This document shows, one piece after another, positions 37,725 to 46,392 of a DNA stretch of 64,000 bases. Made by a program: the position numbers and the translations under genes. The notes under the pieces are model-generated. The model was not told where the DNA came from and did not search any database. It saw nothing but the letters and a program-made list of their open reading frames with translations. The first letter of the stretch is position 1; each line of letters begins with the position of its first letter. Source of the stretch: an uncultured Pelagibacteraceae bacterium (lineage in GTDB: Bacteria > Pseudomonadota > Alphaproteobacteria > Pelagibacterales > Pelagibacteraceae); assembly GCA_902582315.1 (NCBI GenBank), contig CACHRP010000003.1, forward strand, positions 84,207 to 148,206, read 5' to 3'.

Positions 37725-38324
37725 ATGCAGCCAGCATACTATGAAAATTTAGAAGAAATTCAAAATAAGTATTGGTCAATGCTGGATGATGCTGTGACCA
37801 ACAGAAGTTCTCCTTTCAGAATTCCTGTTTTCATGTGCGCAAATCAAGACGAAATAGATGGTAGAATAGTAGTTTTAAGAAAAACAAATAGAAAAAATAA
37901 TTTATTACAATTTCATACAGATTTAAGGTCACCAAAAGTGAAAATATTAAAAAATAATAATAAAGCATCATTACTTTTTTATGACAAGGAAGAGAAAATA
38001 CAATTAAGAGTGAAAGTAAATTGTGAAATAAATAATCAGAACTCTATAACAGAAGAATCTTGGAAAAAAACTCAACACATAAGTAGAAGGTGCTATTTAA
38101 CTGATAGTCCTCCTGGTACAATTTCAGAAAATCCAACCTCAGGAATGATATCTCAGTTAGAGGATTTTGATTACACAATGGAGCAAAGTGAAGAGGGTTA
38201 TAAAAATTTTACTGTAATTAAGTGTAAAATCAAATCTGCAGAGTGGCTATATCTTGCTGCAAAAGGTCATAGAAGAGCAAAATTTGATTTTGAGAATAGT
38301 AAAAATAGCTGGTTAGTACCGTAA
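37725..38324 (+). CDS. Pyridoxamine 5'-phosphate oxidase-like flavin-binding protein
   Basis: The 199-residue protein has the split-barrel pattern of PNPOx-like FMN proteins: GRIVVLRKTNRKNNLLQFHTDLRSPKVKILKNN, then ASLLFYDKEEKIQLRVK, and late EWLYLAAKGHRRAKFDF. It resembles the Alr4036/Pyridox_oxase_2 type more than classical PdxH, so I leave out a gene symbol. It starts five bases after the dehydrogenase stop and overlaps the next gene by one base. Confidence 0.83.
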   Translation: MQPAYYENLEEIQNKYWSMLDDAVTNRSSPFRIPVFMCANQDEIDGRIVVLRKTNRKNNLLQFHTDLRSPKVKILKNNNKASLLFYDKEEKIQLRVKVNCEINNQNSITEESWKKTQHISRRCYLTDSPPGTISENPTSGMISQLEDFDYTMEQSEEGYKNFTVIKCKIKSAEWLYLAAKGHRRAKFDFENSKNSWLVP

Positions 38325-38713
38325 TGAGCAAATATAAAGCAATGGTTTTATCCTGTATTGATCCGAGATTTCAATCAAAAGTATTTAATTATTTAAAGAG
38401 AAAAAAATTAACTGGCAAATATAGCTGTTTTACAATCGCTGGAGGTGGAATTGGAGTAACTGCAAATAGATTCAAAAAATGGCACTCTACATTCTGGGAA
38501 AACTTAGCAACTTCAATTAAACTACATAAAATTACCAGTTTAATTGTTATAAATCATAACGATTGTGGTGCAGCTAAAATTGTAAATGGTAAAAAAAAAT
38601 TTAACTTATCTGTTGAGAATAAAATTCATAAAGAATCATTTATTAAAATTAAAAAAGAATTAAAAAAGAAATATCCTAATTTAAAAGTTAGCTTTAAAAT
38701 AATGAAATTTTAA
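38324..38713 (+). CDS. Short beta-carbonic-anhydrase-like protein
   Basis: The 129-residue protein keeps the metal-site pattern of beta-carbonic anhydrases: VLSCIDPRFQSK gives Cys and the Asp-Arg pair, and VINHNDCGAAK gives the His-x-x-Cys. True beta enzymes are about 190-220 residues, so this is a compact relative that lacks most outer helices. It could be a zinc protein with another activity. It ends an operon with a dehydrogenase and a PNPOx-like protein. Confidence 0.72.
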   Translation: MSKYKAMVLSCIDPRFQSKVFNYLKRKKLTGKYSCFTIAGGGIGVTANRFKKWHSTFWENLATSIKLHKITSLIVINHNDCGAAKIVNGKKKFNLSVENKIHKESFIKIKKELKKKYPNLKVSFKIMKF

Positions 38714-38715
38714 AA

Positions 38716-39528
38716 TTAAATTCTTAAAAGAAGTATTTTTTTAATTGTATTAAATACAAATAAGAAAATTGTATATGCTTTATAAAATATCTTATACTTA
38801 ACAAAGTATTGGAATTTTTTTCCTGTCCTACTTGATTTTTCTAAATACTTCATGTCCTCATAAGAATTATTTATTACCTCTTTACTTTTCAAATCATTTA
38901 TACCTTTTCTGACAAAAACCATATTATGATAAAATGAAATGTTAGTAATTTTACCATCATATTTCTTTTTGATATAAAAAGGATTAGCTACCTCTTGGTG
39001 ATTTAAACTATCAGTCAAATGTTTAAAAAAATTCATGTGGGAATTTGAATATTTTAAATCAAAAGGATTTCCGCCAAAAAAATGATTATAACTTGTTTGA
39101 ATATCTTCAACAATATAAAGACCATCATCTTTTAATGTTGAAAACAATAAATTAAAGCTTTTTTTAACGTCTTTAGATAAATGGCTCCCGTCATCAATAA
39201 TTATATCAAACTCTTTATATTTAGAAATAATTTTCTGAATAAAAGTTTGATCACTTTGTGAGCCTTGGTGAACTTCAATATTATTTCTATTAAGTTTTTT
39301 TTCTACAATATTTATCTTATGAATATCAATTCCAACTATGACTGAGTTTTTAAAATAATCGCTCCATGTTAATAAAGATTTTCCATCTGCTATGCCAATT
39401 TCAAGTATTTTTAACTTTTCGTCTCTTATTTTTTCAAAATAACTTTCATAAACCTTAATATATTGATGTTCAATTTTATCTGATTTATAAATCTCTGCAA
39501 TTGACTTGAGATTTTTAGTTTCGGGCAT
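38716..39528 (-). CDS. Class I SAM-dependent methyltransferase, macrocin/mycinose O-methyltransferase-like
   Basis: The 270-residue protein has motif I in LKILEIGIADGKSLLTWSDYF, VIVGIDIHKIN, FDIIIDDGSHLSKDVKKSFNLLF and DGLYIVEDIQTSYNHFFGG, a set seen in demethylmacrocin and similar sugar O-methyltransferases. The C-terminal 30 residues are hydrophobic and could touch a membrane. Glycosyltransferase genes follow nearby, so a glycan substrate is plausible but unproven. Confidence 0.82.
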   Translation of the reverse strand: MPETKNLKSIAEIYKSDKIEHQYIKVYESYFEKIRDEKLKILEIGIADGKSLLTWSDYFKNSVIVGIDIHKINIVEKKLNRNNIEVHQGSQSDQTFIQKIISKYKEFDIIIDDGSHLSKDVKKSFNLLFSTLKDDGLYIVEDIQTSYNHFFGGNPFDLKYSNSHMNFFKHLTDSLNHQEVANPFYIKKKYDGKITNISFYHNMVFVRKGINDLKSKEVINNSYEDMKYLEKSSRTGKKFQYFVKYKIFYKAYTIFLFVFNTIKKILLLRI

Positions 39529-39530
39529 AT

Positions 39531-40043
39531 TTAAAATATTGATTTAGAATACTTTTTCCAATTATCTTGGTAATGTTTTGTATTTTCAAACACTGCCTTT
39601 TTTTCTTCTTCAGTAACTTCTCTAACAACTTTTCCTGGTGAGCCTATTACTAAAGAGTTGTCTGGTATCTCTTTATTCTCTGTTATAAGAGCTTTTGCGC
39701 CTATAATACAATTTTTTCCAATCTTAGCATTATTCAAAATAACTGCTCCAATTCCAATTAAACTGTTGTCTCCAATTGAACACCCATGAAGCATAACCAA
39801 ATGACCAACAGTAACATTTTTTCCTACCATTAAGGGGTAACCAGGATCAGTGTGAAGAACGCATCCATCCTGTACATTAGATCCCTCGCCTATATGAATA
39901 TTTTCTAAATCACCTCTTAAAGTTGCGTTAAACCATATACTTGTATTTTTTTCTAATGTTACATCCCCTATTATAACTGCATTAGGTGCTACCCAATTTT
40001 CGCCAGAGTTTTTTGGTTTTTTATCTTTTAAATCATAAAACAT
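39531..40043 (-). CDS. Gamma-carbonic-anhydrase family protein (left-handed beta helix)
   Basis: The 170-residue protein is a hexapeptide-repeat trimer of the gamma-CA/YrdA type. The metal-ligand histidines appear in [32 protein letters not shown], and the ends match ([30 protein letters not shown]). Many members lack proven carbonic anhydrase activity. It starts 20 bp from a divergent redoxin gene. Confidence 0.9.
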   Translation of the reverse strand: MFYDLKDKKPKNSGENWVAPNAVIIGDVTLEKNTSIWFNATLRGDLENIHIGEGSNVQDGCVLHTDPGYPLMVGKNVTVGHLVMLHGCSIGDNSLIGIGAVILNNAKIGKNCIIGAKALITENKEIPDNSLVIGSPGKVVREVTEEEKKAVFENTKHYQDNWKKYSKSIF

Positions 40044-40063
40044 AAATTATATATTGTTCTATC

Positions 40064-40618
40064 ATGGCTCTTACAAAAACTCCAATATGTGATTTTGGAA
40101 AAAAAGCAGAAAATTTTAAACTAAAATCTACAGATAACAAAATAATTTCTTTAAATGATATTAAAGGTGAAAAAGGAACACTAATAATGTTTATTTGCAA
40201 TCACTGTCCGTATGTAAAAGCAATAATTAAAGATTTAGTTCAAGACTGTAAAAGTTTAGAAAAATTTGGGATAAGCTCAGCTGCTATATGTTCTAATGAT
40301 GTTATAAATTATCCAGAGGATTCTTTTGAGAATATGATTACTTTTTCAAAAGAAAATAATTTTTCTTTTCCATATCTTCATGATGTAACACAAGAAGTAG
40401 CGAAAGTATATGATGCTGTTTGCACACCAGATTTTTTTGCATACAACGGAAACTTAGAACTTCAGTACAGAGGTCGAATTAAACAACTGAAAGATTTACA
40501 ACCTATAGATAATGGTGAAAGTGAGCTATTCAAAGCGTTAAAATTAATTTCAAAAACAGGTGAAGGTCCAAAAGAACAACACCCAAGTATGGGCTGTAAT
40601 ATTAAATGGATAAAGTAA
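40064..40618 (+). CDS. Thioredoxin-like redoxin family protein
   Basis: The 184-residue protein has an AhpC/TSA-like fold with a CxxC in LIMFICNHCPYVKAIIKDL (near residue 46) and the conserved VCTPDFFAYNGNLELQYRGRIKQL. This subfamily of thioredoxin-like proteins is widespread, but a specific partner is unknown. No signal peptide is seen, so it is cytoplasmic. It lies six bases before a glycosyltransferase gene. Confidence 0.88.
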   Translation: MALTKTPICDFGKKAENFKLKSTDNKIISLNDIKGEKGTLIMFICNHCPYVKAIIKDLVQDCKSLEKFGISSAAICSNDVINYPEDSFENMITFSKENNFSFPYLHDVTQEVAKVYDAVCTPDFFAYNGNLELQYRGRIKQLKDLQPIDNGESELFKALKLISKTGEGPKEQHPSMGCNIKWIK

Positions 40619-40623
40619 ATTAA

Positions 40624-41706
40624 ATGTTTTTAATTATAACTAGAAATTTCCCACCTGATATAGGTGGTATGCAAAACCTAATGCATGGCTTGACTAAATC
40701 TTTATCTAAATTAAATCTAGTTAAAGTTTTCGCCGACTATCATGAAAATTATTCAAATTTTGATGATAATGTTAATTTCTCAATCGAGAGGGTTGGAGGT
40801 CCAAAATTACTTAGAAAATTTAGAAAATCTTATTTGATTAATGAATTTTTAAAAAATAACAAAAACGTTAGTTGTATAATAGCTGATCATTGGAAGAGTT
40901 TAGAGCTCATAAATACTAATAAAAAAAAAATATGCTTAATTCATTCTAAAGAAATAAATCATGAAAAAGGTACAAAACAAAATAAAAAGTTAATAAAAAT
41001 TTTAAATAATGTTGATTATGTAATATCAAACTCAGTTTTTACGAAAAATTTAGCAATAAATAAAGGAGTAAATGAAAACAAAATAATTGTAATCAATCCG
41101 GGAGTTGAAGCTGTGAGTGAGATTTCAGAGAAAGATATAGAAAAAGCTGAAAAAATTTTTAGTGGAAAATCTAATAGATTAATTACTGTTTCCAGATACG
41201 ACAAAAGAAAAAATCACGAAAAAGTGATTATGGCAATTAGAAATTTAAAAGAATTATACCCAAATATTATTTATGTTTGTATTGGTTATGGAGAAGAAGA
41301 AAATAATTTAAAAAATTTAGTCAATGAACTTAATTTAGGTAACAATGTTATTTTCCTAAAAAATATAGATAATGGACTGAAGAATGCTTTAGTATGCAAA
41401 TCAAATATCTTTGTTATGCCTTCAATAATTCACAATAAATCGGTCGAGGGTTTTGGTATTGCGTATATTGAAGCTGCTCAATATGGGATACCATCAATTG
41501 GTGGCAAAGATGGAGGTGCGTCAGATGCTATTGTTCATGATAAAACAGGTTTAATTTGTGATGGAAATAGTATTGAAGAAATATATTCTTCAATAGATAA
41601 AATGCTCAAAGATCATAAATACAAGGAATACGGTAAATTGGCTAAAGAATTTTCAAAAAACTTTCATTGGGAACAAATTATTAAAAATTATCAAAAAATT
41701 TTATAG
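40624..41706 (+). CDS. Glycosyltransferase family 4 protein
   Basis: The 360-residue GT-B enzyme has the N-terminal FPPDIGGMQNLMHGLTKSL motif, LITVSRYDKRKNHEKVIMAIR in the sugar-nucleotide domain and the EGFGIAYIEAAQYGIPSIGGKDGGASDAI acidic signature near residue 285. It probably adds a sugar to a surface glycan or lipid. Its stop TAG touches the convergent GT9 stop in TTATAG. Confidence 0.92.
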   Translation: MFLIITRNFPPDIGGMQNLMHGLTKSLSKLNLVKVFADYHENYSNFDDNVNFSIERVGGPKLLRKFRKSYLINEFLKNNKNVSCIIADHWKSLELINTNKKKICLIHSKEINHEKGTKQNKKLIKILNNVDYVISNSVFTKNLAINKGVNENKIIVINPGVEAVSEISEKDIEKAEKIFSGKSNRLITVSRYDKRKNHEKVIMAIRNLKELYPNIIYVCIGYGEEENNLKNLVNELNLGNNVIFLKNIDNGLKNALVCKSNIFVMPSIIHNKSVEGFGIAYIEAAQYGIPSIGGKDGGASDAIVHDKTGLICDGNSIEEIYSSIDKMLKDHKYKEYGKLAKEFSKNFHWEQIIKNYQKIL

Positions 41707-42633
41707 TTGAATCTTTTCAAATACTTTACTTGCACTTAATTTATTTAAATCAGAAACTTGGATAGCTTTGAACTGTTCTCTCTCAATGTTTACTTTATAT
41801 GCTGTCGTATGTGAACCAAAAAGAGCAACACCTTTTGCACCTATATGAGCAGAAATATGCGCTGGTCCTGTATCATTAGAGATTACAAAAGAACTGTTTT
41901 TAATAAGAGATGCAAGTTGGGGTATACTTAAAGCTTTACCATTATCCAAGATACATTCTGCATTAAAATTTTTTGCCTCCTGGATTTCATTTGGTCCAGG
42001 TGCTATTACAACTTTATAATCATTTTTCAATTCTTCTTTTATTAACTTAATTAGCTCATTGTAATGTGGCCATTTTTTCAAATGGAGATGTGGGGAGCAA
42101 AACGGAAATAAAATAATATATTTCTCTAATTTAAATTTAGAATTAATTTTTGATATATCTGCACAAGACCAATCAAAATTTGGTTTTAGAGTATGTTTAG
42201 TTTTTAATCCTGAAGTTTTTAATTGGTGGTCAAATCTCTCCAAAACTGAAAGTTTGTCAAATTCTTCCTTAGTTGTATTTGATGGCAATGTGGTTTGGGA
42301 TGATGACCAAGAATTATAATTTGAATTTGGAAATAATACTTTTTTATAAAATGATGTTCTAGATGAATTTTGTAAATCGAATACTTTTACAAATTTAAGC
42401 TTTTTAATTTTTCTCATTAATAGATACAAGTAAATTAGGTTAAATCTAGATAATCTCTTATCCAAGATAATATCTTTTATGAAAGGGCTTTTTTTATACA
42501 AATCAATGTAAGGTTTAGAGGTCATTATATATAAGTTATGATCTTTATGATTTTCATAAATATCTTGAATTGCACCGCTTGCTTGGGCTATATCACCTAA
42601 AGATCCGTGTTTAATAATTAAAATATTAGACAT
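41701..42633 (-). CDS. Glycosyltransferase family 9 protein (heptosyltransferase-like)
   Basis: The 310-residue protein starts ILIIKHGSLGDIAQASGAIQDIY and contains the donor-site motif FVISNDTGPAHISAHIGAKGVALFGSHT near residue 255, as in ADP-heptose:LPS heptosyltransferases. It likely acts on lipopolysaccharide core. It is flanked by GT4 and a DUF6165 gene, forming a small envelope-glycan set. Confidence 0.9.
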   Translation of the reverse strand: MSNILIIKHGSLGDIAQASGAIQDIYENHKDHNLYIMTSKPYIDLYKKSPFIKDIILDKRLSRFNLIYLYLLMRKIKKLKFVKVFDLQNSSRTSFYKKVLFPNSNYNSWSSSQTTLPSNTTKEEFDKLSVLERFDHQLKTSGLKTKHTLKPNFDWSCADISKINSKFKLEKYIILFPFCSPHLHLKKWPHYNELIKLIKEELKNDYKVVIAPGPNEIQEAKNFNAECILDNGKALSIPQLASLIKNSSFVISNDTGPAHISAHIGAKGVALFGSHTTAYKVNIEREQFKAIQVSDLNKLSASKVFEKIQL

Positions 42634-42665
42634 ATTTTAAACAACTTAACATAATATAAAAAATT

Positions 42666-43055
42666 ATGAATAAAATACTTATTGAAGTTTCGGTTGGTGA
42701 ATTATTAGATAAAATTTCTATTCTTGAAATTAAAAAGGAAAAAATTAAAGATCAACATAAACTAAAATTTATTAATGAAGAGCTTGAATTATTAACAGAA
42801 CAATTCAAAAAAAATATAAAATCAGACAATAAACTTGATAAACTTTTTCAGTCACTTAAAGAAATAAATAATAAACTTTGGAATATAGAAAATGAAAAAA
42901 GATTATGCGAAAAAAATGCAGATTTTGGAGAAGTCTTTATTAAAACATCAAGAGATATACATTTTCTAAATGACGAGAGAGGAAAAATTAAGCTTGAAAT
43001 GAACAGTCATTCTGGATCTAAGATCAGAGAAATTAAAGAGTATACATCATATTAA
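42666..43055 (+). CDS. DUF6165 family protein
   Basis: The 129-residue protein begins ILIEVSVGELLDKISILEIKKEKI and is predicted to be mostly helical with a coiled-coil-like centre, matching the DUF6165 family as I recall it. Members often occur beside glycosyltransferase genes, as here. The function is unknown. It shares TTAA with the stop of the convergent ABC permease gene. Confidence 0.8.
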   Translation: MNKILIEVSVGELLDKISILEIKKEKIKDQHKLKFINEELELLTEQFKKNIKSDNKLDKLFQSLKEINNKLWNIENEKRLCEKNADFGEVFIKTSRDIHFLNDERGKIKLEMNSHSGSKIREIKEYTSY

Positions 43056-43723
43056 TAACTGTATTTTTTCTCTAAAAACTTAATGACATTATGAATTATA
43101 AAAGTCATGAAAAGATAAATCCCACCAGCAACTATAAATACTTCGATTGGCTTGAATGTTGTGGATATTATGTATTTCGCTACACCTGTGAGATCCATCA
43201 AAGTTACGGTGCTTGCTAACGAGGTACCCTTCATCATTAAAATTATTTCATTACCATAAGCTGGTAAAGATTGTCTTATAGCGATGGGAATTTGGATTTT
43301 ATAAAAAATAATTTTACTGGAAATTCCTAAACTCTGACCTGCTTCAATCATTCCAGGTTTTATTGTTTGAAATGCAGATCGTAATATTTCAGATGTGTAA
43401 GCTCCTGTATTCAATGAAAAAGCAATAATTGCGCACCAATAAGGCTCTTTTAAAATAACCCATAACGCTGTTGATCTTAAATATTCTATTTGACCTAGCC
43501 CAAAATAAATAATGAATATTTGAACTAAAAGTGGTGTCCCTCTAAACACATAAGAATAAACGTAAGCAAATTTATTTATTATTGGATTTTTATTTAACCT
43601 TATAATTGCAAAAAAAAGCCCGATAAATAATCCAAAGATTAATGATGCAGTTAATAATTTAAGAGTTATAAAAGTAGCATTTAACAGTTTAGGTAAACTA
43701 TTAATCATTAATTCAAAATCCAT
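43052..43723 (-). CDS. Polar amino acid ABC transporter permease (HisM type)
   Basis: The 223-residue inner-membrane protein has about five helices and the EAA loop EAGQSLGISSKIIFYKIQIPIAIRQSLPAYGNE near residue 135. The start LLNATFITLKLLTASLIFGLFIGLFFAIIRL fits HisM/OccM. It overlaps the partner permease by one base. No ATPase gene follows, because the next gene is convergent. Confidence 0.93.
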   Translation of the reverse strand: MDFELMINSLPKLLNATFITLKLLTASLIFGLFIGLFFAIIRLNKNPIINKFAYVYSYVFRGTPLLVQIFIIYFGLGQIEYLRSTALWVILKEPYWCAIIAFSLNTGAYTSEILRSAFQTIKPGMIEAGQSLGISSKIIFYKIQIPIAIRQSLPAYGNEIILMMKGTSLASTVTLMDLTGVAKYIISTTFKPIEVFIVAGGIYLFMTFIIHNVIKFLEKKYSY

Positions 43724-44415
43724 TAATACCCCCTACTGTATCTAACTTCTAATTTATTGATTAACTTCATGCTAAAATATGTCAGCATTAGATATAATAC
43801 TGCCGCAAATGAATAAAAAAATAAAGGATCTCTAGTTGATCCAGCAGCAATATAAGATTGTCTCATTATTTCGACTAAACCAGTCACAGAGATAAGTGAG
43901 GTATCTTTCAGTGTTATTTGCCAAACATTACTCAAATTAGGAATAGCAAGTCTTAACATTTGGGGCATAATCACTTTAAAAAAATGAACTGGTTTTTTTA
44001 AACCTAAAACCTTTGAGGCCTCAAATTGTCCTTTATCAATTGATTGAATTGCTCCTCTAAAAACTTCTGTTGAATAAGCTCCTGAGATGATACCAATTGC
44101 AAAAGATCCAGTGATAAATGCGTTGATTTCAATATACTCATTATATCCAAATATAGAAGCAACATACATAACTGCTCCACTTCCGCCAAAGAAAAATAAA
44201 TAAATAACCAATAATTCAGGAACTCCTCTGATAACTGTGGTGTAAGAGTTTCCTATAAGATTTAAAAATTTACTTTTGGATAATTTAAGTGGGGTAAATA
44301 TTAAAGCAAAAAGAAAACCTATAAACATAGCTGTTATTGAAACAGCAATTGTCATCATTGTTGCGATTAACAGTTCATCGCCCCAACCAGTTTTTCCGAA
44401 TGAAAGAAGTTCCAT
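43723..44415 (-). CDS. Polar amino acid ABC transporter permease (HisQ type)
   Basis: The 230-residue protein has the EAA loop EASKVLGLKKPVHFFKVIMPQMLRLAIPNLSN and TVIRGVPELLVIYLFFFGG, typical of HisQ/OccQ. With the HisM-type partner it would form the membrane channel for the substrate captured by the upstream binding protein. A stem-loop lies between it and that gene. Confidence 0.93.
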   Translation of the reverse strand: MELLSFGKTGWGDELLIATMMTIAVSITAMFIGFLFALIFTPLKLSKSKFLNLIGNSYTTVIRGVPELLVIYLFFFGGSGAVMYVASIFGYNEYIEINAFITGSFAIGIISGAYSTEVFRGAIQSIDKGQFEASKVLGLKKPVHFFKVIMPQMLRLAIPNLSNVWQITLKDTSLISVTGLVEIMRQSYIAAGSTRDPLFFYSFAAVLYLMLTYFSMKLINKLEVRYSRGY

Positions 44416-44421
44416 ACAGAC

Positions 44422-44446
44422 TGGCGACTATATATTATAGTCGCCA
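44422..44446 (-). terminator. Intercistronic stem-loop after the ABC binding-protein gene
   Basis: TGGCGACTATA-tat-TATAGTCGCCA is a perfect 11-bp inverted repeat with a three-base loop, in the 44-bp gap between the binding-protein stop and the permease start. No T-run follows, so it is more likely an mRNA-stabilising or attenuating hairpin than a strong terminator. Confidence 0.65.
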
Positions 44447-44459
44447 AATCTAAAATTAT

Positions 44460-45287
44460 TTACATAGATGCATCGAAGCCGAACCACTTAGTAGCAATTC
44501 TACTAATGTCGCCGTTCTTTCTTGCTTTATCGATTGCTTTATTAAAAGCGTTTAGTAACTCTGTGTCATCTTTTCTTATACCAACACCTACACCATTACC
44601 AAATGCACCACCTGAAAAAGTTGGTCCAACTAATACAACTGGTTTACCTGATTTTTCTGCATAATCACTAAAAGCTACAGCGGCAGCTAATGCAGCATCA
44701 CATCTTCCAGATGCTAAATCTAAGTTAACTTCGTCTTGAGTTTTATATGTTCTCACATTTACTTTTCCAACATCACCAGAGTCTAAAAAGTTTTGGTGAA
44801 TTGTTGCAGTTTGCACACATACTGTTTTACCTGCTAAAGCAGCAGTCAAAGTTTTAAGAGCTTTTTTTGCTGCAGCATTCGGTTTAGTAAGATTAATTCC
44901 AGCCGGTGTATCCATGCCCTCTAAATCTGAACCTTTCATTACAGCTAATGAAGCAACCTCGTCAGCATATCCTTGAGAAAAACTAATTGCTTTTTGTCTT
45001 TCAGCAGTAATAGACATTCCAGCCATTATAGCATCAAATTTTCTCATGATTAGAGCTGGTATCATACCATCCCAATCTTGCTCAACTATCTCACATTGCT
45101 GACCTATATATCTACAAAGTGTCCAAGCAAGCTCAACCTCAAATCCAATTAGTTTGCCTGAAGCATCTTTTGAATTCCAGGGAGGGTACGCACCTTCTGT
45201 TCCAATTTTAATTTTATCAGCGTTAGCAGAAAATGATAAAAATAAAGTAATCAAAACTCCTAAGCTAAATTTTTTTATAATATTCAT
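44460..45287 (-). CDS. ABC transporter substrate-binding protein, lysine/arginine/ornithine type
   Basis: The 275-residue periplasmic protein has a signal peptide (MNIIKKFSLGVLITLFLSFSANA, cleavage near 23). KIKIGTEGAYPPWNSKDASGKLIGFEVELA, DWDGMIPALIMRKFDAIMAGMSIT and the late GVGVGIRKDDTELLNAFNKAI match the HisJ/ArgT/OccT group. TTGGAGGCGAT before the ATG is among the best ribosome-binding sites in the window. It lies 57 bp after the SpeD-SpeE gene on the same strand. A basic amino acid ligand is likely but inferred from family. Confidence 0.92.
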   Translation of the reverse strand: MNIIKKFSLGVLITLFLSFSANADKIKIGTEGAYPPWNSKDASGKLIGFEVELAWTLCRYIGQQCEIVEQDWDGMIPALIMRKFDAIMAGMSITAERQKAISFSQGYADEVASLAVMKGSDLEGMDTPAGINLTKPNAAAKKALKTLTAALAGKTVCVQTATIHQNFLDSGDVGKVNVRTYKTQDEVNLDLASGRCDAALAAAVAFSDYAEKSGKPVVLVGPTFSGGAFGNGVGVGIRKDDTELLNAFNKAIDKARKNGDISRIATKWFGFDASM

Positions 45288-45344
45288 ATCGCCTCCAATA
45301 TTTTTTTAATAAGTATTTCACAATTTAAAAGATTTAAAAAGAAA

Positions 45345-46385
45345 TTATTTATTTAATGCAGATGCAAAATTCCAAGAACAATCAAAACTTGGTATGTAGA
45401 TTCTATCTAAGGATGTATTGCCAAAGCTTTTTTCAAATAAACTGAGCCATTTTTTAACTTGTTTAGGTTTTTTATCCTGGCTTCCAACCTGTGCAGTTAT
45501 TGTTCCATTTGGCTTCAAAATTCTTTTAAGTGAATTTATATTTTTTGCAGCGAGATCAATACAGTACTGATCATCATTAAGGTCTACGAATATTTTATCA
45601 TATTTATTATCTTCAATTTTTTTAATACTTTCAAATGCATCGCCCCAAACGCACTTAACTGAATTTTTTGTTGTAGCTTTTTTACCTATTTTACTTAAGT
45701 GTTTTTCACATACTTCGACCACTTCAGGATCTAACTCAAACCAGTCTATATAATTAAATCCTTGTGATATGCATTCTCTAGCAACACCCCCATCACCACC
45801 ACCAATAATTGCAGATTTATCTTTTTGAGGATTTAATTTAATACCAGAATTAACGAAAGTTGAACTGTACAAATGCTCATCGCTCTCAGCAACTTGAAGT
45901 TCATTATCAATAAATAAAGACTTTCCAAACTGTTCAAGATTTAAAATTTCAATGTGTTGGCCAACTTTGGAGTTAAAGTCTTCCAAAATATCTTTTACCA
46001 AATAATACTTTTTTAGTCCTGGCGAACTATAAATGTCATCATAGTAAATAATGTTGTCTCTGTTAAATTCTTTTTTAACAATTTTTTTATATTTAATATC
46101 TTTTTTAATAATATCTAAAGCGACGATAGGGTTAACTTTTCCACATGTAAAAAAATCGAAACTTATAATTCCTTTTTCAGGAAAAGTATGAAAACTAATA
46201 TGACTTTCAGCCAAAAGTGCAACAAGAGTAAATCCCTGGGGTTCAAACTTATACTTTGATATTTCTAATACAGTAACTTTAGCTTTTTTTGCAATTTTGT
46301 AGACTAATTTTTCAAAGAATTGTGGCTCATATTCTTTAGTTGTACCTATGATATCTAGTGTTATATGTTCACCAACTTTAGTCAT
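45345..46385 (-). CDS. Fusion of SpeD-like pyruvoyl decarboxylase and SpeE-like aminopropyltransferase
   Basis: Residues 1-120 match prokaryotic S-adenosylmethionine decarboxylase: LLAESHISFHTFPEKG gives the Glu60-Ser61 self-cleavage site that makes the pyruvoyl group, and DFFTCG gives Cys81. Residues 125-346 match spermidine synthase: IIGGGDGGVARE (195-203), DWFELDPEVVEV, WGDAF (247-251) and VDLNDD, which keeps both acidic positions of the usual D-S-[ST]-D. The normal Y-H-E-M segment reads Y-S-S-T, so amine specificity may differ. Known family behaviour allows either AdoMet decarboxylation or, in neofunctionalised SpeD homologues, arginine or ornithine decarboxylation. The gene follows MTA-salvage genes. 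Confidence 0.88.
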   Translation of the reverse strand: MTKVGEHITLDIIGTTKEYEPQFFEKLVYKIAKKAKVTVLEISKYKFEPQGFTLVALLAESHISFHTFPEKGIISFDFFTCGKVNPIVALDIIKKDIKYKKIVKKEFNRDNIIYYDDIYSSPGLKKYYLVKDILEDFNSKVGQHIEILNLEQFGKSLFIDNELQVAESDEHLYSSTFVNSGIKLNPQKDKSAIIGGGDGGVARECISQGFNYIDWFELDPEVVEVCEKHLSKIGKKATTKNSVKCVWGDAFESIKKIEDNKYDKIFVDLNDDQYCIDLAAKNINSLKRILKPNGTITAQVGSQDKKPKQVKKWLSLFEKSFGNTSLDRIYIPSFDCSWNFASALNK

Positions 46386-46392
46386 AAAAAAT

